This document shows, piece after piece, positions 8,529-17,560 of a DNA stretch of 64,000 bases. The stretch spans positions 207,837-271,836 of the forward strand of contig NZ_JADTQG010000004.1 in NCBI RefSeq assembly GCF_016008875.1. Reading direction: 5' to 3'. A program made the translations under genes and the position numbers. The notes under the pieces are model-generated. The model searched no databases and had not been told where the DNA came from. It saw nothing but the letters and a program-made list of their open reading frames with translations. Every line of letters begins with the position of its first letter. Within the stretch, counting starts at the first letter, position 1. The DNA comes from Ectopseudomonas mendocina. GTDB taxonomy: Bacteria; Pseudomonadota; Gammaproteobacteria; Pseudomonadales; Pseudomonadaceae.

Positions 8529-8548
8529 GGGGCGCTGCGCAGCGCCCC
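8529..8548. terminator. GC-rich hairpin after rapA
   Basis: GGGGCGCTGCGCAGCGCCCC is a perfect 20-bp palindrome 6 bases past the rapA stop. It has no T-run, so factor-independent termination is uncertain. Confidence 0.5.
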
Positions 8549-8568
8549 GTACTTACAGTCCCTCGAAG

Positions 8569-8626
8569 TAGCCCGGATGCAATCCGGGAAAGGTGGGCAC
8601 CTTACTCCCGGATTGCATCCGGGCTA
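8569..8626. repeat. REP-type perfect inverted repeat
   Basis: The 21-bp arms TAGCCCGGATGCAATCCGGG(A) and their reverse complement flank a 16-base loop between the convergent rapA and ECF sigma genes. The same arm motif recurs near 51126, and partially at 63962. Confidence 0.8.
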
Positions 8627-8638
8627 TGACCAAAAGCG

Positions 8639-9871
8639 TTACCCGCCCAGCTCGTCCAGCCTTTTTTGCAGAAACTGCCGATCCGGCCCCTGTTGCGCCA
8701 GCGCCAGGGCCTGACCGTAGGCTGCAATCGCCTGCTCGCGTCGGCCCAACCGGCGCAGCAGATCGGCCCGCGCTGCATGGGCCAGGTGGTAACCCTGCAG
8801 TTCGCCCGCAGCCAGCAGTCGGTCGATTTCCACCAACCCCGCCTGCTCGCCATCGCGCATGGCCAGCGCCACGGCGCGGTTGAGTTCGATCACCGGCGAC
8901 GGGTTCAAGCGCAGCAACTCGTCATACAGACCGACGATCTGCGCCCAATCGGTTTCTTCCAGACTGGCCGCCTCTGCATGCACCGCGGCAATCGCCGCCT
9001 GCAGGCTGTAGGGGCCGAAACGTCGCGAATGCAGGGCCTGCAGCACCAGCGCCTCGCCTTCGGCGATCAGCTCGCGGTTCCACAGCCTGCGATCCTGATC
9101 TTCCAGCAGAATCACCTCACCATCAACGCCGCTACGTGCAGCGCGCCGCGACTCGTGCAACAGCATCAGCGCCAGCAGCCCCTGCACCTCTGGCTCGGGC
9201 AGCAGCTCCAGCAGCAAGCGTCCCAGGCGAATCGCCTCGTCGGACAACTGGCTGCGGGTCAGCGAATCACCCGAGCTGGCGAAGTAGCCTTCGTTGAACA
9301 CCAGGTAAACCACCCGCAACACCGCCTCCAACCGCTCGGGCAGCTCGCTGCGCCCCGGCACCTCGTAAGGGATACGCGCATCGCGGATCTTCGCCTTGGC
9401 CCGCACGATGCGCTGGGCCAGGGTCGCAGGGCTGGAGAGGAAGGCGCGGGCGATCTCCTCGGTGGAGAGGTCGCACACCTCGCGCAGGGTCAGTGCCACC
9501 TGAGCATCACTGGCCAGCGCCGGGTGGCAGCAGGTGAAGATCAGGCGCAGGCGATCGTCTTCGAGCAGTTCGCCTCCCTCGACGTCACCCTCGTCAGGCA
9601 ATTCGGCCTGCTCATCCAGCGGCTGGAAGCGGCGCTGCCGACGCAGGCTGTCGATGGCCTTGAAACGCCCGGCAGAGACCAGCCAGGCGCGTGGATTGTC
9701 CGGTACGCCGTCCTGTGGCCACTGCTCGACCGCGCTGCGAAACGCCTCGTGCAGCGCCTCCTCGGCCAGGTCGAAATCGCCGAGCAGACGAATCAGGGTC
9801 GCCAGCACTCGGCGCGACTCCTCGCGGTATAGGCGTTCGATCAGTTCGCTGACCGGTGGCGATATCGACAT
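8639..9871 (-). CDS. ECF sigma factor with TPR-like C-terminal extension (ECF42-like)
   Basis: The start at 9871 is chosen because AGGAG precedes ATGTCG; the open frame extends further upstream but has no ribosome site. The 410-aa product has sigma region 2 (about 15-85, ending NPRAWLVSAGRFKAIDSLRR) and region 4 (about 105-165, LREVCDLSTEEIARAFLSS). A long alpha-helical tail of about 240 residues carries the TPR-like pattern LAHAARADLLRRLGRREQAIAAYGQALAL. ECF42-type sigmas have this tail and need no anti-sigma factor. They usually sit beside a DGPF/YCII-domain gene, but none is present here. Confidence 0.85.
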   Translation of the reverse strand: MSISPPVSELIERLYREESRRVLATLIRLLGDFDLAEEALHEAFRSAVEQWPQDGVPDNPRAWLVSAGRFKAIDSLRRQRRFQPLDEQAELPDEGDVEGGELLEDDRLRLIFTCCHPALASDAQVALTLREVCDLSTEEIARAFLSSPATLAQRIVRAKAKIRDARIPYEVPGRSELPERLEAVLRVVYLVFNEGYFASSGDSLTRSQLSDEAIRLGRLLLELLPEPEVQGLLALMLLHESRRAARSGVDGEVILLEDQDRRLWNRELIAEGEALVLQALHSRRFGPYSLQAAIAAVHAEAASLEETDWAQIVGLYDELLRLNPSPVIELNRAVALAMRDGEQAGLVEIDRLLAAGELQGYHLAHAARADLLRRLGRREQAIAAYGQALALAQQGPDRQFLQKRLDELGG

Positions 9872-10023
9872 GCGCTTCTCCTGAACGAAGGCATACGTTG
9901 CCCAATACCGCTGGCGGCGTCGAGTGGCGGCACGATCCGCCCCTCGATTTGGCATCCATTGCATTGGCAGCCATTCGACCACTGGGCATAGTCGCGCATT
10001 CCAATGATGAAGGGAGTCATGTC

Positions 10024-10662
10024 ATGCAATGGTTGCTGCTCGGCCTGCTGGGCGCCGCGCTATTTCTCTACGGCCGGGTCACCGGCGACACTCAGCTCAG
10101 CCTGCTGAGCAAGGGCATACCGGTGATCGCCCTACTCTTGTGGTTGCGCCAGGCGCCGGCCGGCACCTACCGCCGCTGGATCACCATTGGTCTGCTGTTT
10201 TCCCTGGCCGGCGACCTCCTGCTGGACTGGCCTGGCGATCTGTTCGTGTTTGGCCTTGGGGCCTTCCTGATCGGCCACCTGGCCTACCTGCGCGCCTATT
10301 GTTCCGACAGCCGCCAGCCCGCCTTGCCCGCCCTGCTGCTGGCACTGATTGCCGGCGGTGCGATGTTCGCCGTGCTGGCCAGCAGCGGACTGGGCGAGCT
10401 GCTGATTCCAGTGGCCTGCTACGCCACGGCGATCAGCCTGATGCTCTGGCGTGCGCTGGCCCGCATTGGCCATCCTGACCTGCAGCCACGCTCCACCTGG
10501 CTCGCCGCCGGCGGTGCGGCACTGTTCGTGCTGTCCGACAGCCTGATCGGCATCGACCGCTTCGTCGCCAGCTTCGACGCCGCACCTTACGCCATCATCC
10601 TCACCTACTGGCTCGGCCAGTGGGGCATCACCGCTTCGGCGTTCGAGCGCCATAGCGCCTGA
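10024..10662 (+). CDS. YhhN/TMEM86-family membrane protein (possible lysoplasmalogenase)
   Basis: The 212-aa product is almost entirely hydrophobic, with about eight predicted membrane helices. It carries family-typical acidic motifs between helices (FSLAGDLLLDWPGDLF and SDSLIGIDRF). Animal TMEM86 proteins hydrolyse the vinyl-ether bond of lysoplasmalogens; bacterial YhhN proteins share the fold but their substrate is not established. GAAGGGAG lies about 6-13 bases before the ATG at 10024. It is divergent from the ECF sigma gene. Confidence 0.8.
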   Translation: MQWLLLGLLGAALFLYGRVTGDTQLSLLSKGIPVIALLLWLRQAPAGTYRRWITIGLLFSLAGDLLLDWPGDLFVFGLGAFLIGHLAYLRAYCSDSRQPALPALLLALIAGGAMFAVLASSGLGELLIPVACYATAISLMLWRALARIGHPDLQPRSTWLAAGGAALFVLSDSLIGIDRFVASFDAAPYAIILTYWLGQWGITASAFERHSA

Positions 10663-10668
10663 GGCAGC

Positions 10669-10769
10669 CAGGGCAATCGCATAAAGGTGTCGGAGCGAAC
10701 GGACGGCGCTCCGCTTTATTCGCGATTTCATCGCGAATAAAGCCCTTGGGAGGTAAAAGGATTGCCCTG
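10669..10769. repeat. Nested palindromic element between yhhN and cmoA
   Basis: The outer arms CAGGGCAATC (10669-10678) and GATTGCCCTG (10760-10769) are exact reverse complements. An inner hairpin GCTTTATTCGCGA-N5-TCGCGAATAAAGC occupies 10713-10743. It may end the yhhN transcript, but no T-run follows. Confidence 0.7.
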
Positions 10770-10849
10770 CACATGCAGCTCGTAGCCTGGGGCTTGCGGC
10801 CGTCTTTTTGCTAAGATGCCGGCCTTTTCAGCTACCCGTTACGACTGCC

Positions 10850-11593
10850 GTGAGCCAAGAACCCGATCGTCTATTTTCCCAGCCCCTGTCCACGGTGCCC
10901 GACTTCGTCTTCAACGAGGATGTGGTGCGGGTTTTCCCCGACATGATCAAGCGCTCGGTGCCAGGCTACCCGACCATCGTCGAGAACATCGGTGTGCTCG
11001 CCGGCCAGTTTGCCCAGCCGCACACCACTCTGTACGACCTGGGCGCATCGCTCGGCGCGGTGACACAGGCGCTGCGCCGCCATGTGCGCGTCGATGGTTG
11101 CAAGGTGATCGCCGTGGACAACTCCCCGGCCATGGTCGCGCGCTGCAGCGAATACCTGCATGCCCAGGACGCCATGTTCCAGGAACTGCTGCCGGTGGAC
11201 GTGATCGAGGCGGATATTCTCGCCCTGGCGCTCAAGCCCACCTCGCTGGTCACACTCAACTTCACCTTGCAGTTCATTCCGCCGGAGCGCCGCCTGGAAT
11301 TGCTCACGCGCGTTCGCCAGGCCCTGCTGCCGGGCGGCGCGCTGATCCTCTCGGAGAAGCTGCGTTTCGAGGACGCCGCCGAGCACGAGCTGCTCACCGA
11401 ACTGCACGTCGCCTTCAAGCGCGCCAACGGCTACAGCGAGCTGGAAATCGCCCAGAAGCGCAGCGCCATCGAGAAGGTGATGTTGCCCGACAGCCTTGAG
11501 CAGCACCGCGAACGTCTGCTCGCCGCCGGCTTCAGCAAGGTAGTGCCCTGGTTCCAGTGCCTTAACTTCGCCTCGCTGGTGGCCCTGCCATGA
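10850..11593 (+). CDS. cmoA: Carboxy-S-adenosyl-L-methionine synthase CmoA
   Basis: The 247-aa enzyme converts SAM and prephenate to carboxy-SAM, the donor used by CmoB. The GTG at 10850 is chosen because [13 protein letters not shown] aligns with the normal N-terminus of the family; an ATG 14 codons upstream gives an atypical extension. [20 protein letters not shown], the SAM-site motif [13 protein letters not shown] and [11 protein letters not shown] are all present. The stop overlaps the ATG of cmoB by 4 bases, which indicates an operon with coupled translation. Confidence 0.95.
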   Translation: MSQEPDRLFSQPLSTVPDFVFNEDVVRVFPDMIKRSVPGYPTIVENIGVLAGQFAQPHTTLYDLGASLGAVTQALRRHVRVDGCKVIAVDNSPAMVARCSEYLHAQDAMFQELLPVDVIEADILALALKPTSLVTLNFTLQFIPPERRLELLTRVRQALLPGGALILSEKLRFEDAAEHELLTELHVAFKRANGYSELEIAQKRSAIEKVMLPDSLEQHRERLLAAGFSKVVPWFQCLNFASLVALP

Positions 11594-12558
11594 TGCGCGA
11601 TCTGCACCTCGACGCTTTGCAGGCGCAACTGGCCGGCACCCCTTTGCAGGATTGGGCGGCCGATCTGCCCGGCCAGCTCGATGCCAAGCTGGCCATCGGT
11701 CACGGCGATCTGGCGCGCTGGTACGGCGCCGTACAAGCGCTGCCGGAACTGCCGGTGAGTGAGGTGGAACAGGCTCAGCACTTCGCCTTCGGCGGCGCCT
11801 GCGACGAGGCCACGCGCGCGCAGTTGAAAACGGCCCTGCAGGGGCTGATTCCCTGGCGCAAGGGTCCATTCAAATTGTTCGGCGTGCATATCGACACCGA
11901 ATGGCGCTCGGACTGGAAATGGCAGCGCGTCGCACCGCATCTGGATCTGGCCGGCAAGCGCATCCTCGACGTCGGCTGCGGCAATGGCTACTACATGTGG
12001 CGCATGCTCGGCGCGGGTGCCGACAGCGTGGTCGGCATCGACCCCAACTGGCTGTTTCTCTGCCAGTTCCTGGCGATGAAGCGCTACCTGCCAGATCAAC
12101 CGGTATGGCACCTGCCACTGGCGTTCGAACAGCTGCCGGCCAAACTGCAGGGCTTCGATACGGTGTTTTCCATGGGCGTGCTTTACCACCGCCGCTCACC
12201 CATCGACCATCTGCTCGACCTCAAGGACGTGCTAGTCAAGGGCGGTGAACTGGTGCTGGAAACCCTGGTGGTCGAAGGCGATGCCGAGCAGGTGCTGGTA
12301 CCCGAGGACCGCTACGCGCAGATGCGCAACGTCTGGTTCCTGCCCTCGGTGCCGGCGCTGGAGCGCTGGCTGCGCCGCGCCGGTTTCGAGGACGTGCGCT
12401 GCGTCGACGTCAGCATCACCTCGGTGGAAGAACAGCGCGCCACCGAGTGGATGCGCTTCCAGTCGCTGCCCGAGTTTCTCGACCCGGCCGACCACAGCCG
12501 CACCGTCGAAGGCCTGCCGGCACCGACCCGCGCAGTGCTGGTCGCGCGCAAGCCTTAG
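11590..12558 (+). CDS. cmoB: tRNA U34 carboxymethyltransferase CmoB
   Basis: This 322-aa protein uses carboxy-SAM to form the 5-oxyacetyl group on wobble uridine 34 of several tRNAs, extending codon reading. The Rossmann SAM site [15 protein letters not shown] is at about residues 124-138, with [20 protein letters not shown] downstream. Length and motifs are typical. It overlaps cmoA by 4 bases. A palindromic repeat follows the stop. Confidence 0.95.
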   Translation: MMRDLHLDALQAQLAGTPLQDWAADLPGQLDAKLAIGHGDLARWYGAVQALPELPVSEVEQAQHFAFGGACDEATRAQLKTALQGLIPWRKGPFKLFGVHIDTEWRSDWKWQRVAPHLDLAGKRILDVGCGNGYYMWRMLGAGADSVVGIDPNWLFLCQFLAMKRYLPDQPVWHLPLAFEQLPAKLQGFDTVFSMGVLYHRRSPIDHLLDLKDVLVKGGELVLETLVVEGDAEQVLVPEDRYAQMRNVWFLPSVPALERWLRRAGFEDVRCVDVSITSVEEQRATEWMRFQSLPEFLDPADHSRTVEGLPAPTRAVLVARKP

Positions 12559-12572
12559 AAATAGCGGCTCTG

Positions 12573-12624
12573 TGGGACGGGTACAACCCGCCAGATCTCT
12601 ATCGGCGGGTTGCACCCGCCCTAC
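12573..12624. repeat. Palindromic repeat after cmoB
   Basis: GTGGGACGGGTACAACCCGCC pairs with GGCGGGTTGCACCCGCCCTAC around a short AT-rich loop, a form common between Pseudomonas genes. It may double as a transcript-end hairpin for cmoB. Confidence 0.65.
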
Positions 12625-12881
12625 CCCCGCAACCAGCACGCCCGCCGCTGTGCGATCGAGCGCAGCGGCTCACGCGCCCCCTGCTCCACCACGCCACGGG
12701 CACTGCCCAGGCGAATCCGTCCTTCTATGTCCTGTGCCAGCAGGCGGCGCATCCGCCAGCGCCAGAGCCAGGCGCCCACCCAGTCGACGATGGCGTTCTG
12801 CAGATCCAGCGGCCACATGGCCGGCATGTAGAACTCGGGCATCGGCGGACGTGGCTTATCGTGCTTGCTCGAACCGTTCAT
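12621..12881 (-). CDS. Hypothetical 86-aa protein divergent from a LysR regulator
   Basis: The ATG has GGAGGA 6 bases upstream, which supports a real gene. The product starts MNGSSKHDKPRPPMPEFYMP, then has a tryptophan/arginine-rich stretch (WVGAWLWRWRMRRLLAQDIEG) and a basic tail. No signal peptide is visible. The W/R-rich part faintly recalls DUF1127-type small proteins, which often stand opposite LysR regulators in Pseudomonas, but the match is too weak to assign. Its stop lies at the edge of the palindromic repeat after cmoB. Confidence 0.6.
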   Translation of the reverse strand: MNGSSKHDKPRPPMPEFYMPAMWPLDLQNAIVDWVGAWLWRWRMRRLLAQDIEGRIRLGSARGVVEQGAREPLRSIAQRRACWLRG

Positions 12882-12996
12882 GTCTTTTCCTCCGTTTCGC
12901 CGCCGGCTGTTCCCGGCTTGCGATCAGGATGAAACGCGCCTATCGTTCAAACAAACGACAAATATCAAATAGCCAATTAAGAAATATTTAACGATC

Positions 12997-13884
12997 ATGA
13001 ACGCGCCAGCCTCTGTTTCTCTGCCGCTTCTGGAAAGCGACGTACTGCGCACCTTCGTCGCCATCGCCGATAGCGGCAGCTTTACCCGCACCGCCGCCCA
13101 GGTGTTTCGCAGCACGGCGGCCGTCAGCCTGCAGATCAAGCGCCTCGAGGAGACCCTCGGCCAGCGCCTGTTCATCCGCGAAGCCAGGCGCGTGCAACTC
13201 ACCGCAGCGGGCGAGGTACTGCTGGGCTACGCCAGGCGCCTGCTCAAGCTCAACGAGGAAGCAGTGGCGCGCTTTCTCACCCCGACGCTGACCGGCCGCG
13301 TGCGCTTTGGCACGCCGAACGATATCGGCGACCGGGTACTGCCCGGCGTGCTGACCCTGTTCGCCCGCAGCCATCCAGCCGTGGAGGTCGAAGTGAATGT
13401 GGGGCGCAGCGTGGATCTGGTGGCCAAGCTCGATGCCGGCGAACTGGATCTGACTCTGATCAACGCCGGCAATGACGGCCTGGACGACGCGCGCGGCGAG
13501 GTGATCTATTCCGAAGAACTGGTCTGGGCCGGACGCGATGGCGGCCTCGCCATACAGCGCGCGCCGCTACCACTGGCGCTGGCCAACCCCGGCTGCGCCT
13601 GGCGCAGGACTGCGATCGATGCACTGGATCGTCAAGGGGTGGCCTACCGCATCGCCTACTCCTGCGAGCAGTGTGCGGGGCAGGAGGCGGCCATGACCGC
13701 CGACCTGGCCATCGCGCCCTTCCCGCGCAGCCTGGTCAAGCCACCGTTACGTCGGCTCGGCGCGGAACAAGGCCTGCCCGCGCTGGGTGAGTACCACATC
13801 AAGTTGATTCGTGGTCATCAGAGCAACGACGCCATCGAGGCGCTTGCCACACAGATGATCCGAGCCTTTGCCGGCCAGGCTTGA
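12997..13884 (+). CDS. LysR-family transcriptional regulator
   Basis: The 295-aa product has the LysR N-terminal winged helix-turn-helix (about 10-68: LRTFVAIADSGSFTRTAAQVF, then SLQIKRLEETLGQRLFIR) and a substrate-binding C-terminal domain of normal length. No strong ribosome site is visible before the ATG. LysR proteins usually regulate a divergent neighbour, here the 86-aa hypothetical gene at 12621-12881. The intergenic region is AT-rich and could hold the T-N11-A operator, but no site is called. The inducer is unknown. Confidence 0.85.
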   Translation: MNAPASVSLPLLESDVLRTFVAIADSGSFTRTAAQVFRSTAAVSLQIKRLEETLGQRLFIREARRVQLTAAGEVLLGYARRLLKLNEEAVARFLTPTLTGRVRFGTPNDIGDRVLPGVLTLFARSHPAVEVEVNVGRSVDLVAKLDAGELDLTLINAGNDGLDDARGEVIYSEELVWAGRDGGLAIQRAPLPLALANPGCAWRRTAIDALDRQGVAYRIAYSCEQCAGQEAAMTADLAIAPFPRSLVKPPLRRLGAEQGLPALGEYHIKLIRGHQSNDAIEALATQMIRAFAGQA

Positions 13885-13938
13885 GGGCCGGCTTCGCGGC
13901 ACAAGGCGCTCCTGCGCAATGCGTTTAGGTGTGCGCTG

Positions 13939-14008
13939 TTCGCGGACAAGTCCGCTCTCACAAAGCCTGCCTGCACTGCGCTGCCGAGGGAGCGGACTTG
14001 TCCGCGAA
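13939..14008. repeat. REP-type inverted repeat
   Basis: TTCGCGGACAAGTCCGCTC (13939-13957) and its exact reverse complement (13990-14008) lie between the convergent LysR and pdxJ genes. A relative occurs at 51054-51120. Confidence 0.75.
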
Positions 14009-14024
14009 TGCTCTGGAAAGGCAG

Positions 14025-14771
14025 TCAGCCGCGATCGGCCGCCGCGACGATCAGCGCCTTCATCTCGGCGACCGCCTGCTTGAAACCGACGAACAGTGCA
14101 TGGGCGACGATGGCGTGGCCAATGTTCAGTTCGTTGATGCCAGGAATCGCGGCGACGGCCTCGGCGTTGTGATAATGCAGGCCGTGACCGGCATTGACGA
14201 TCAGCCCGTGGTTGAGGCCGCAGATCACACCATCGCGAATACGCGACAGTTCCTGAGCCGCCTCCTCTGCCGTATGAGCATCGGCGTAACGCCCGGTGTG
14301 CAGTTCGATGGCCGGCGCGCCGACGCGCATGGCCGCCTCGATCTGCCGCTCCTCGGCGTCGATGAACAGCGACACCTCGCAACCGGCCAGCGTCAGTCGC
14401 TCCACCGCCGCGGCAATGCGCGCTTCCTGGCCAGCGACATCAAGGCCACCTTCGGTGGTCAGTTCCTGACGGGTTTCCGGGACCAGGCAGACATGCGCCG
14501 GGCGGATCTGCTCGGCGAAGCCGAGCATGAAGTCGGTGACGCCCATCTCGAAGTTCATTCGCGTCTGCAGCACGTCAGCCAGCACGCGAACGTCGCGATC
14601 CTGGATGTGCCGACGATCTTCGCGCAGGTGCACGGTGATGCCGTCGGCACCGGCCTCCTCGGCGTCCAGCGCGGCCTTGACCGGGTCCGGGTAGCGCGTA
14701 CCGCGAGCCTGGCGCAGGGTGGCGACGTGGTCGATGTTCACGCCGAGCAGAATACGATTGGCCTCAGTCAC
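14025..14771 (-). CDS. pdxJ: Pyridoxine 5'-phosphate synthase PdxJ
   Basis: The 248-aa TIM-barrel enzyme joins 1-deoxyxylulose 5-phosphate with aminoacetone phosphate to make pyridoxine phosphate, the last ring-forming step of vitamin B6 synthesis. [32 protein letters not shown] and the C-terminal [14 protein letters not shown] phosphate-binding segment are present. Translation starts at a GTG (14769-14771) that overlaps the recO end by 8 bases. It is the last gene of the rnc-era-recO-pdxJ run. Confidence 0.95.
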   Translation of the reverse strand: MTEANRILLGVNIDHVATLRQARGTRYPDPVKAALDAEEAGADGITVHLREDRRHIQDRDVRVLADVLQTRMNFEMGVTDFMLGFAEQIRPAHVCLVPETRQELTTEGGLDVAGQEARIAAAVERLTLAGCEVSLFIDAEERQIEAAMRVGAPAIELHTGRYADAHTAEEAAQELSRIRDGVICGLNHGLIVNAGHGLHYHNAEAVAAIPGINELNIGHAIVAHALFVGFKQAVAEMKALIVAAADRG

Positions 14772-15453
14772 GCTTGGACTCCTTGAGCGTCATGAAAAGT
14801 TCGCGGCTGACCAATGGCCTGCCACCGAGATGAGGTGCCAGCGCCTGGCGCATCAGGCGCTTGGCGGCAGCCAGCGCGCCCGGTGTCTGCCAGTCGGCTT
14901 CGGCCATGGCCAGCAGCTCACGGCCCTGAAATACACCGGGCTGCAGTTGTACCACCGGCACTAGGCCGATGTCCTGCTGCCAGCGATACAGCGCGGTGGG
15001 GTCGATAGCCTGGTCGTGCTGGTCGCGATCCAGGGCGAAACCATAGCCCAGCTCGTCCAGCAGGCGCCATTCGAATGCGCGCAGCAATGGCTCCAGCGGC
15101 CGGCCGGCAGCCAGCGCCTGCAGAGTCAGGCCGTAGTGTTCGAGCATCACGGGGTGCGGGTCTTCCGCCGGCAGCAGGCGGATCAGCAGTTCGTTGAGAT
15201 AGAGACCGGAGAACAGCGCCTCGCCGGTCAGCAGCAGTGGGATGCCGGCGCTTTCCAGACGGCCGACGCTCTTCAGCTCGCCGCGCCCGCGCAGCTCCAG
15301 CTCCAGTGGCGCAAATGGCCGGGCAATGCTGCCAACTTTGCCGCGCGCTGCGCGCAGCACTGCGCGAATACGGCCCTGCGCGGTGAAGAAATCCACCAGA
15401 GCGCTGCTTTCCTTGTACGGACGGCTATGCAGGACATAAGCGGCAAGCTGCAC
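14764..15453 (-). CDS. recO: DNA repair protein RecO
   Basis: The 229-aa protein matches RecO, which works with RecR to load RecA on SSB-coated single strands. The N-terminal OB-fold reads [20 protein letters not shown], and the helical domain includes [16 protein letters not shown]. Translation appears to start at GTG. Pseudomonas RecO lacks the zinc cysteines seen in some homologues, and none are seen here. It overlaps pdxJ by 8 bases and is 60 bases downstream of era, a gap holding degenerate GCTTG-type short repeats. Confidence 0.93.
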   Translation of the reverse strand: MQLAAYVLHSRPYKESSALVDFFTAQGRIRAVLRAARGKVGSIARPFAPLELELRGRGELKSVGRLESAGIPLLLTGEALFSGLYLNELLIRLLPAEDPHPVMLEHYGLTLQALAAGRPLEPLLRAFEWRLLDELGYGFALDRDQHDQAIDPTALYRWQQDIGLVPVVQLQPGVFQGRELLAMAEADWQTPGALAAAKRLMRQALAPHLGGRPLVSRELFMTLKESKRD

Positions 15454-15513
15454 GTTTCAAGCCTCAAGCAAGAGCGGCTTGTGGCTTGCAGCTTATGGCT
15501 TGCAGCCTGTTGC

Positions 15514-16413
15514 TCAATCCAGGTAGCCCAGCGAGCGCAGGGCACGCTCGTCGTCGGACCAGCCGCCTTTGACCTTGACCCAGAGGTTGAGCATCACCTT
15601 GGAATCGAACATGGTCTCCATGTCCTTGCGCGCATCCGCGCCGATGCGTTTGATGCGCTCACCCTTGTCGCCGATGATGATCTTCTTCTGCCCGTCGCGC
15701 TCCACCAGGATCAGGCCGTGGATATGCAGAATGCGACCCTCCTGCTTGAACTCCTCGATCTCCACGGTGATCTGGTACGGCAGCTCGGCGCCGAGCTGAC
15801 GCATGATCTTCTCGCGGATCAGTTCGGCAGCCAGGAAGCGGCTGGAGCGGTCGGTGATCTGGTCTTCCGGGTAGAAGTGTTCGGACTCCGGCAGACGCTC
15901 GCCCACCAGCTTCTCCAGAGTGTCGAGGTTCTGTCCCTGCAGCGCGGAAATCGGCACGATCTCGGCCTGCGGCAGTTGCTCGGCCAGCCAGTTCAGATGC
16001 GGCAGCAGCTCGCTCTTGTCTTCTAGCCGGTCAGCCTTGTTCACCGCCAGCAGGATCGGGCATTTGACGTGCTGGACCTTCTCCAGCACCAACTGATCCT
16101 CGTCGGTCCAGCGCATGCGGTCGACCACGAACACCACCACATCGACGTCCTTCAGCGCGGTGGACGCACTGCGGTTCATGTAGCGGTTGAGCGCCTTGTC
16201 ATTGTGCTTGTGCAGACCGGGCGTATCGACGTAGACGGCCTGCACCTCGCCCTCGGTCTTGATCCCGAGCATGTTGTGGCGGGTGGTCTGCGGCTTGCGC
16301 GAGGTGATCGCCAGCTTCTGCCCGAGGATGTGGTTGAGCAGCGTCGACTTGCCCACGTTGGGCCGGCCGACGATGGCGACGTAGCCGCAGCGGGTCATAG
16401 GTGCATCAGTCAT
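15514..16413 (-). CDS. era: GTPase Era
   Basis: The 299-aa essential GTPase binds the 3' end of 16S rRNA and assists 30S assembly. G1 is [10 protein letters not shown]3 is DTPGL, G4 is NKAD, and the C-terminal KH domain has the [13 protein letters not shown] loop. The ATG at 16413 is preferred over one two codons upstream because GGAG is then 7 bases away and the product begins MTDAP as in other pseudomonads. The start overlaps the end of rnc by 8 bases. Confidence 0.95.
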   Translation of the reverse strand: MTDAPMTRCGYVAIVGRPNVGKSTLLNHILGQKLAITSRKPQTTRHNMLGIKTEGEVQAVYVDTPGLHKHNDKALNRYMNRSASTALKDVDVVVFVVDRMRWTDEDQLVLEKVQHVKCPILLAVNKADRLEDKSELLPHLNWLAEQLPQAEIVPISALQGQNLDTLEKLVGERLPESEHFYPEDQITDRSSRFLAAELIREKIMRQLGAELPYQITVEIEEFKQEGRILHIHGLILVERDGQKKIIIGDKGERIKRIGADARKDMETMFDSKVMLNLWVKVKGGWSDDERALRSLGYLD

Positions 16414-17095
16414 TGCCATTCTCCACCCCGAGGGCGATCAGCGCCGCAGCCGCAGCGACCTGCTCGGCGATACGCCGGCTGCCGCCCTGGCCCAGGGTCT
16501 TTTCATTGAGCAGGGCCACCTGGCACTCGACCATGAAGGTACGGCAGTGCGGCTCGCCCTGAACGTCCACCACCTCGTAACGAGGCAGTTCGCAGGCACG
16601 CGATTGCAAAAATTCCTGCAGGCGCGTTTTCGGATCTTTGTTGGTATCGACCAGCGTCAGGCCGTCCAGCTCACCGGTCAGCCAGTCCAGCACGCGCTCG
16701 CGCGCCGCTTCCATCCCGGCATCCAGATAGATGGCGCCGATCAGCGCCTCCAGGGCATCGGCCAGGATCGACTCACGGCGGAAACCGCCGCTCTTCAGCT
16801 CACCGGAACCCAGGCGCAGGTATTCACCCAGTTCGAAACCGCGGGCCAGCACGGCCAGCGTTTCGCCCTTGACCAGGCGTGCGCGCAGGCGCGACAGCTG
16901 GCCTTCGCGGGCCTGCGGGAAGCGCTCGAACAGCGCCTCACCGGCTACGAAATTGAGAATGGCATCACCGAGAAATTCCAGCCGCTCATTGTTGCGGCCG
17001 GCGAAACTGCGATGGGTCAGGGCCAGGACCATCAGGTCCTGATCCTTGAAGCTATAGCCGAGCTTGCGCTCGAGGCGGGACAGATTGGGACTCAC
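16406..17095 (-). CDS. rnc: Ribonuclease III
   Basis: The 229-aa enzyme cleaves double-stranded RNA in rRNA and mRNA processing. The catalytic signature [11 protein letters not shown] lies near residue 40, with the acidic [13 protein letters not shown] motif downstream. A dsRNA-binding domain occupies the last third ([13 protein letters not shown] to the end). Translation starts at GTG, and the GTGA overlap with the upstream DUF4845 gene indicates coupling. Confidence 0.95.
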   Translation of the reverse strand: MSPNLSRLERKLGYSFKDQDLMVLALTHRSFAGRNNERLEFLGDAILNFVAGEALFERFPQAREGQLSRLRARLVKGETLAVLARGFELGEYLRLGSGELKSGGFRRESILADALEALIGAIYLDAGMEAARERVLDWLTGELDGLTLVDTNKDPKTRLQEFLQSRACELPRYEVVDVQGEPHCRTFMVECQVALLNEKTLGQGGSRRIAEQVAAAAALIALGVENGND

Positions 17096-17469
17096 GGCAT
17101 CCGTACACGAAATTCTTTGTCGAAATTCACCACCAGATCGAGGTTCTCGATCAGCGGCTCGCGTTTTTCATACTTGAGGTGGACCTGGAACTCGTTGTTC
17201 TCCACCTTGACCTGCAGAGCGTCGCGCATGTTCAGGTCACGAATGTTGTTGACCTGCATGCCCTTGCTCACATGATTGTAAAACTCACCGACGGTGCGCA
17301 CGTCCGCCGCCTTGTCGGTTTCCACCGAGGTGATGATCTTCTCCATGGACATATAGTCCAGATAATGCGGCAGCACCTTGAATGCCGTGCTGGCGAAGAA
17401 TGCCACCACGGCCAGAACCACCAGCCAACCCAGAATGGAAAGCCCCTGCTGCGAGCGCGCGAATTTCAT
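17092..17469 (-). CDS. DUF4845 membrane-anchored protein
   Basis: The 125-aa protein has an N-terminal anchor ([20 protein letters not shown]) and a small periplasmic domain. DUF4845 genes are regularly found between lepB and rnc in Pseudomonas; the function is unknown. A GGGG-type ribosome site precedes the ATG. Its stop overlaps the GTG of rnc by 4 bases, and a strong hairpin lies between it and lepB. Confidence 0.85.
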   Translation of the reverse strand: MKFARSQQGLSILGWLVVLAVVAFFASTAFKVLPHYLDYMSMEKIITSVETDKAADVRTVGEFYNHVSKGMQVNNIRDLNMRDALQVKVENNEFQVHLKYEKREPLIENLDLVVNFDKEFRVRMP

Positions 17470-17528
17470 GTATATCCCCAGAAGATTCGGTCTTGTTGGA
17501 ATGCCGATACGGCAAGACTAGTTATAGC

Positions 17529-17557
17529 CTGGCGCGCTGTATTGAACAGCGCGCCAG
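17529..17557 (-). other. Strong hairpin between lepB and the rnc cluster
   Basis: CTGGCGCGCTGT and ACAGCGCGCCAG form a perfect 12-bp stem with a 5-base loop, 3 bases past the lepB stop. No T-run follows on the minus strand. It may be an attenuator or an RNase III processing site, since rnc mRNA leaders are cut by RNase III in E. coli. Confidence 0.6.
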
Positions 17558-17560
17558 TGC

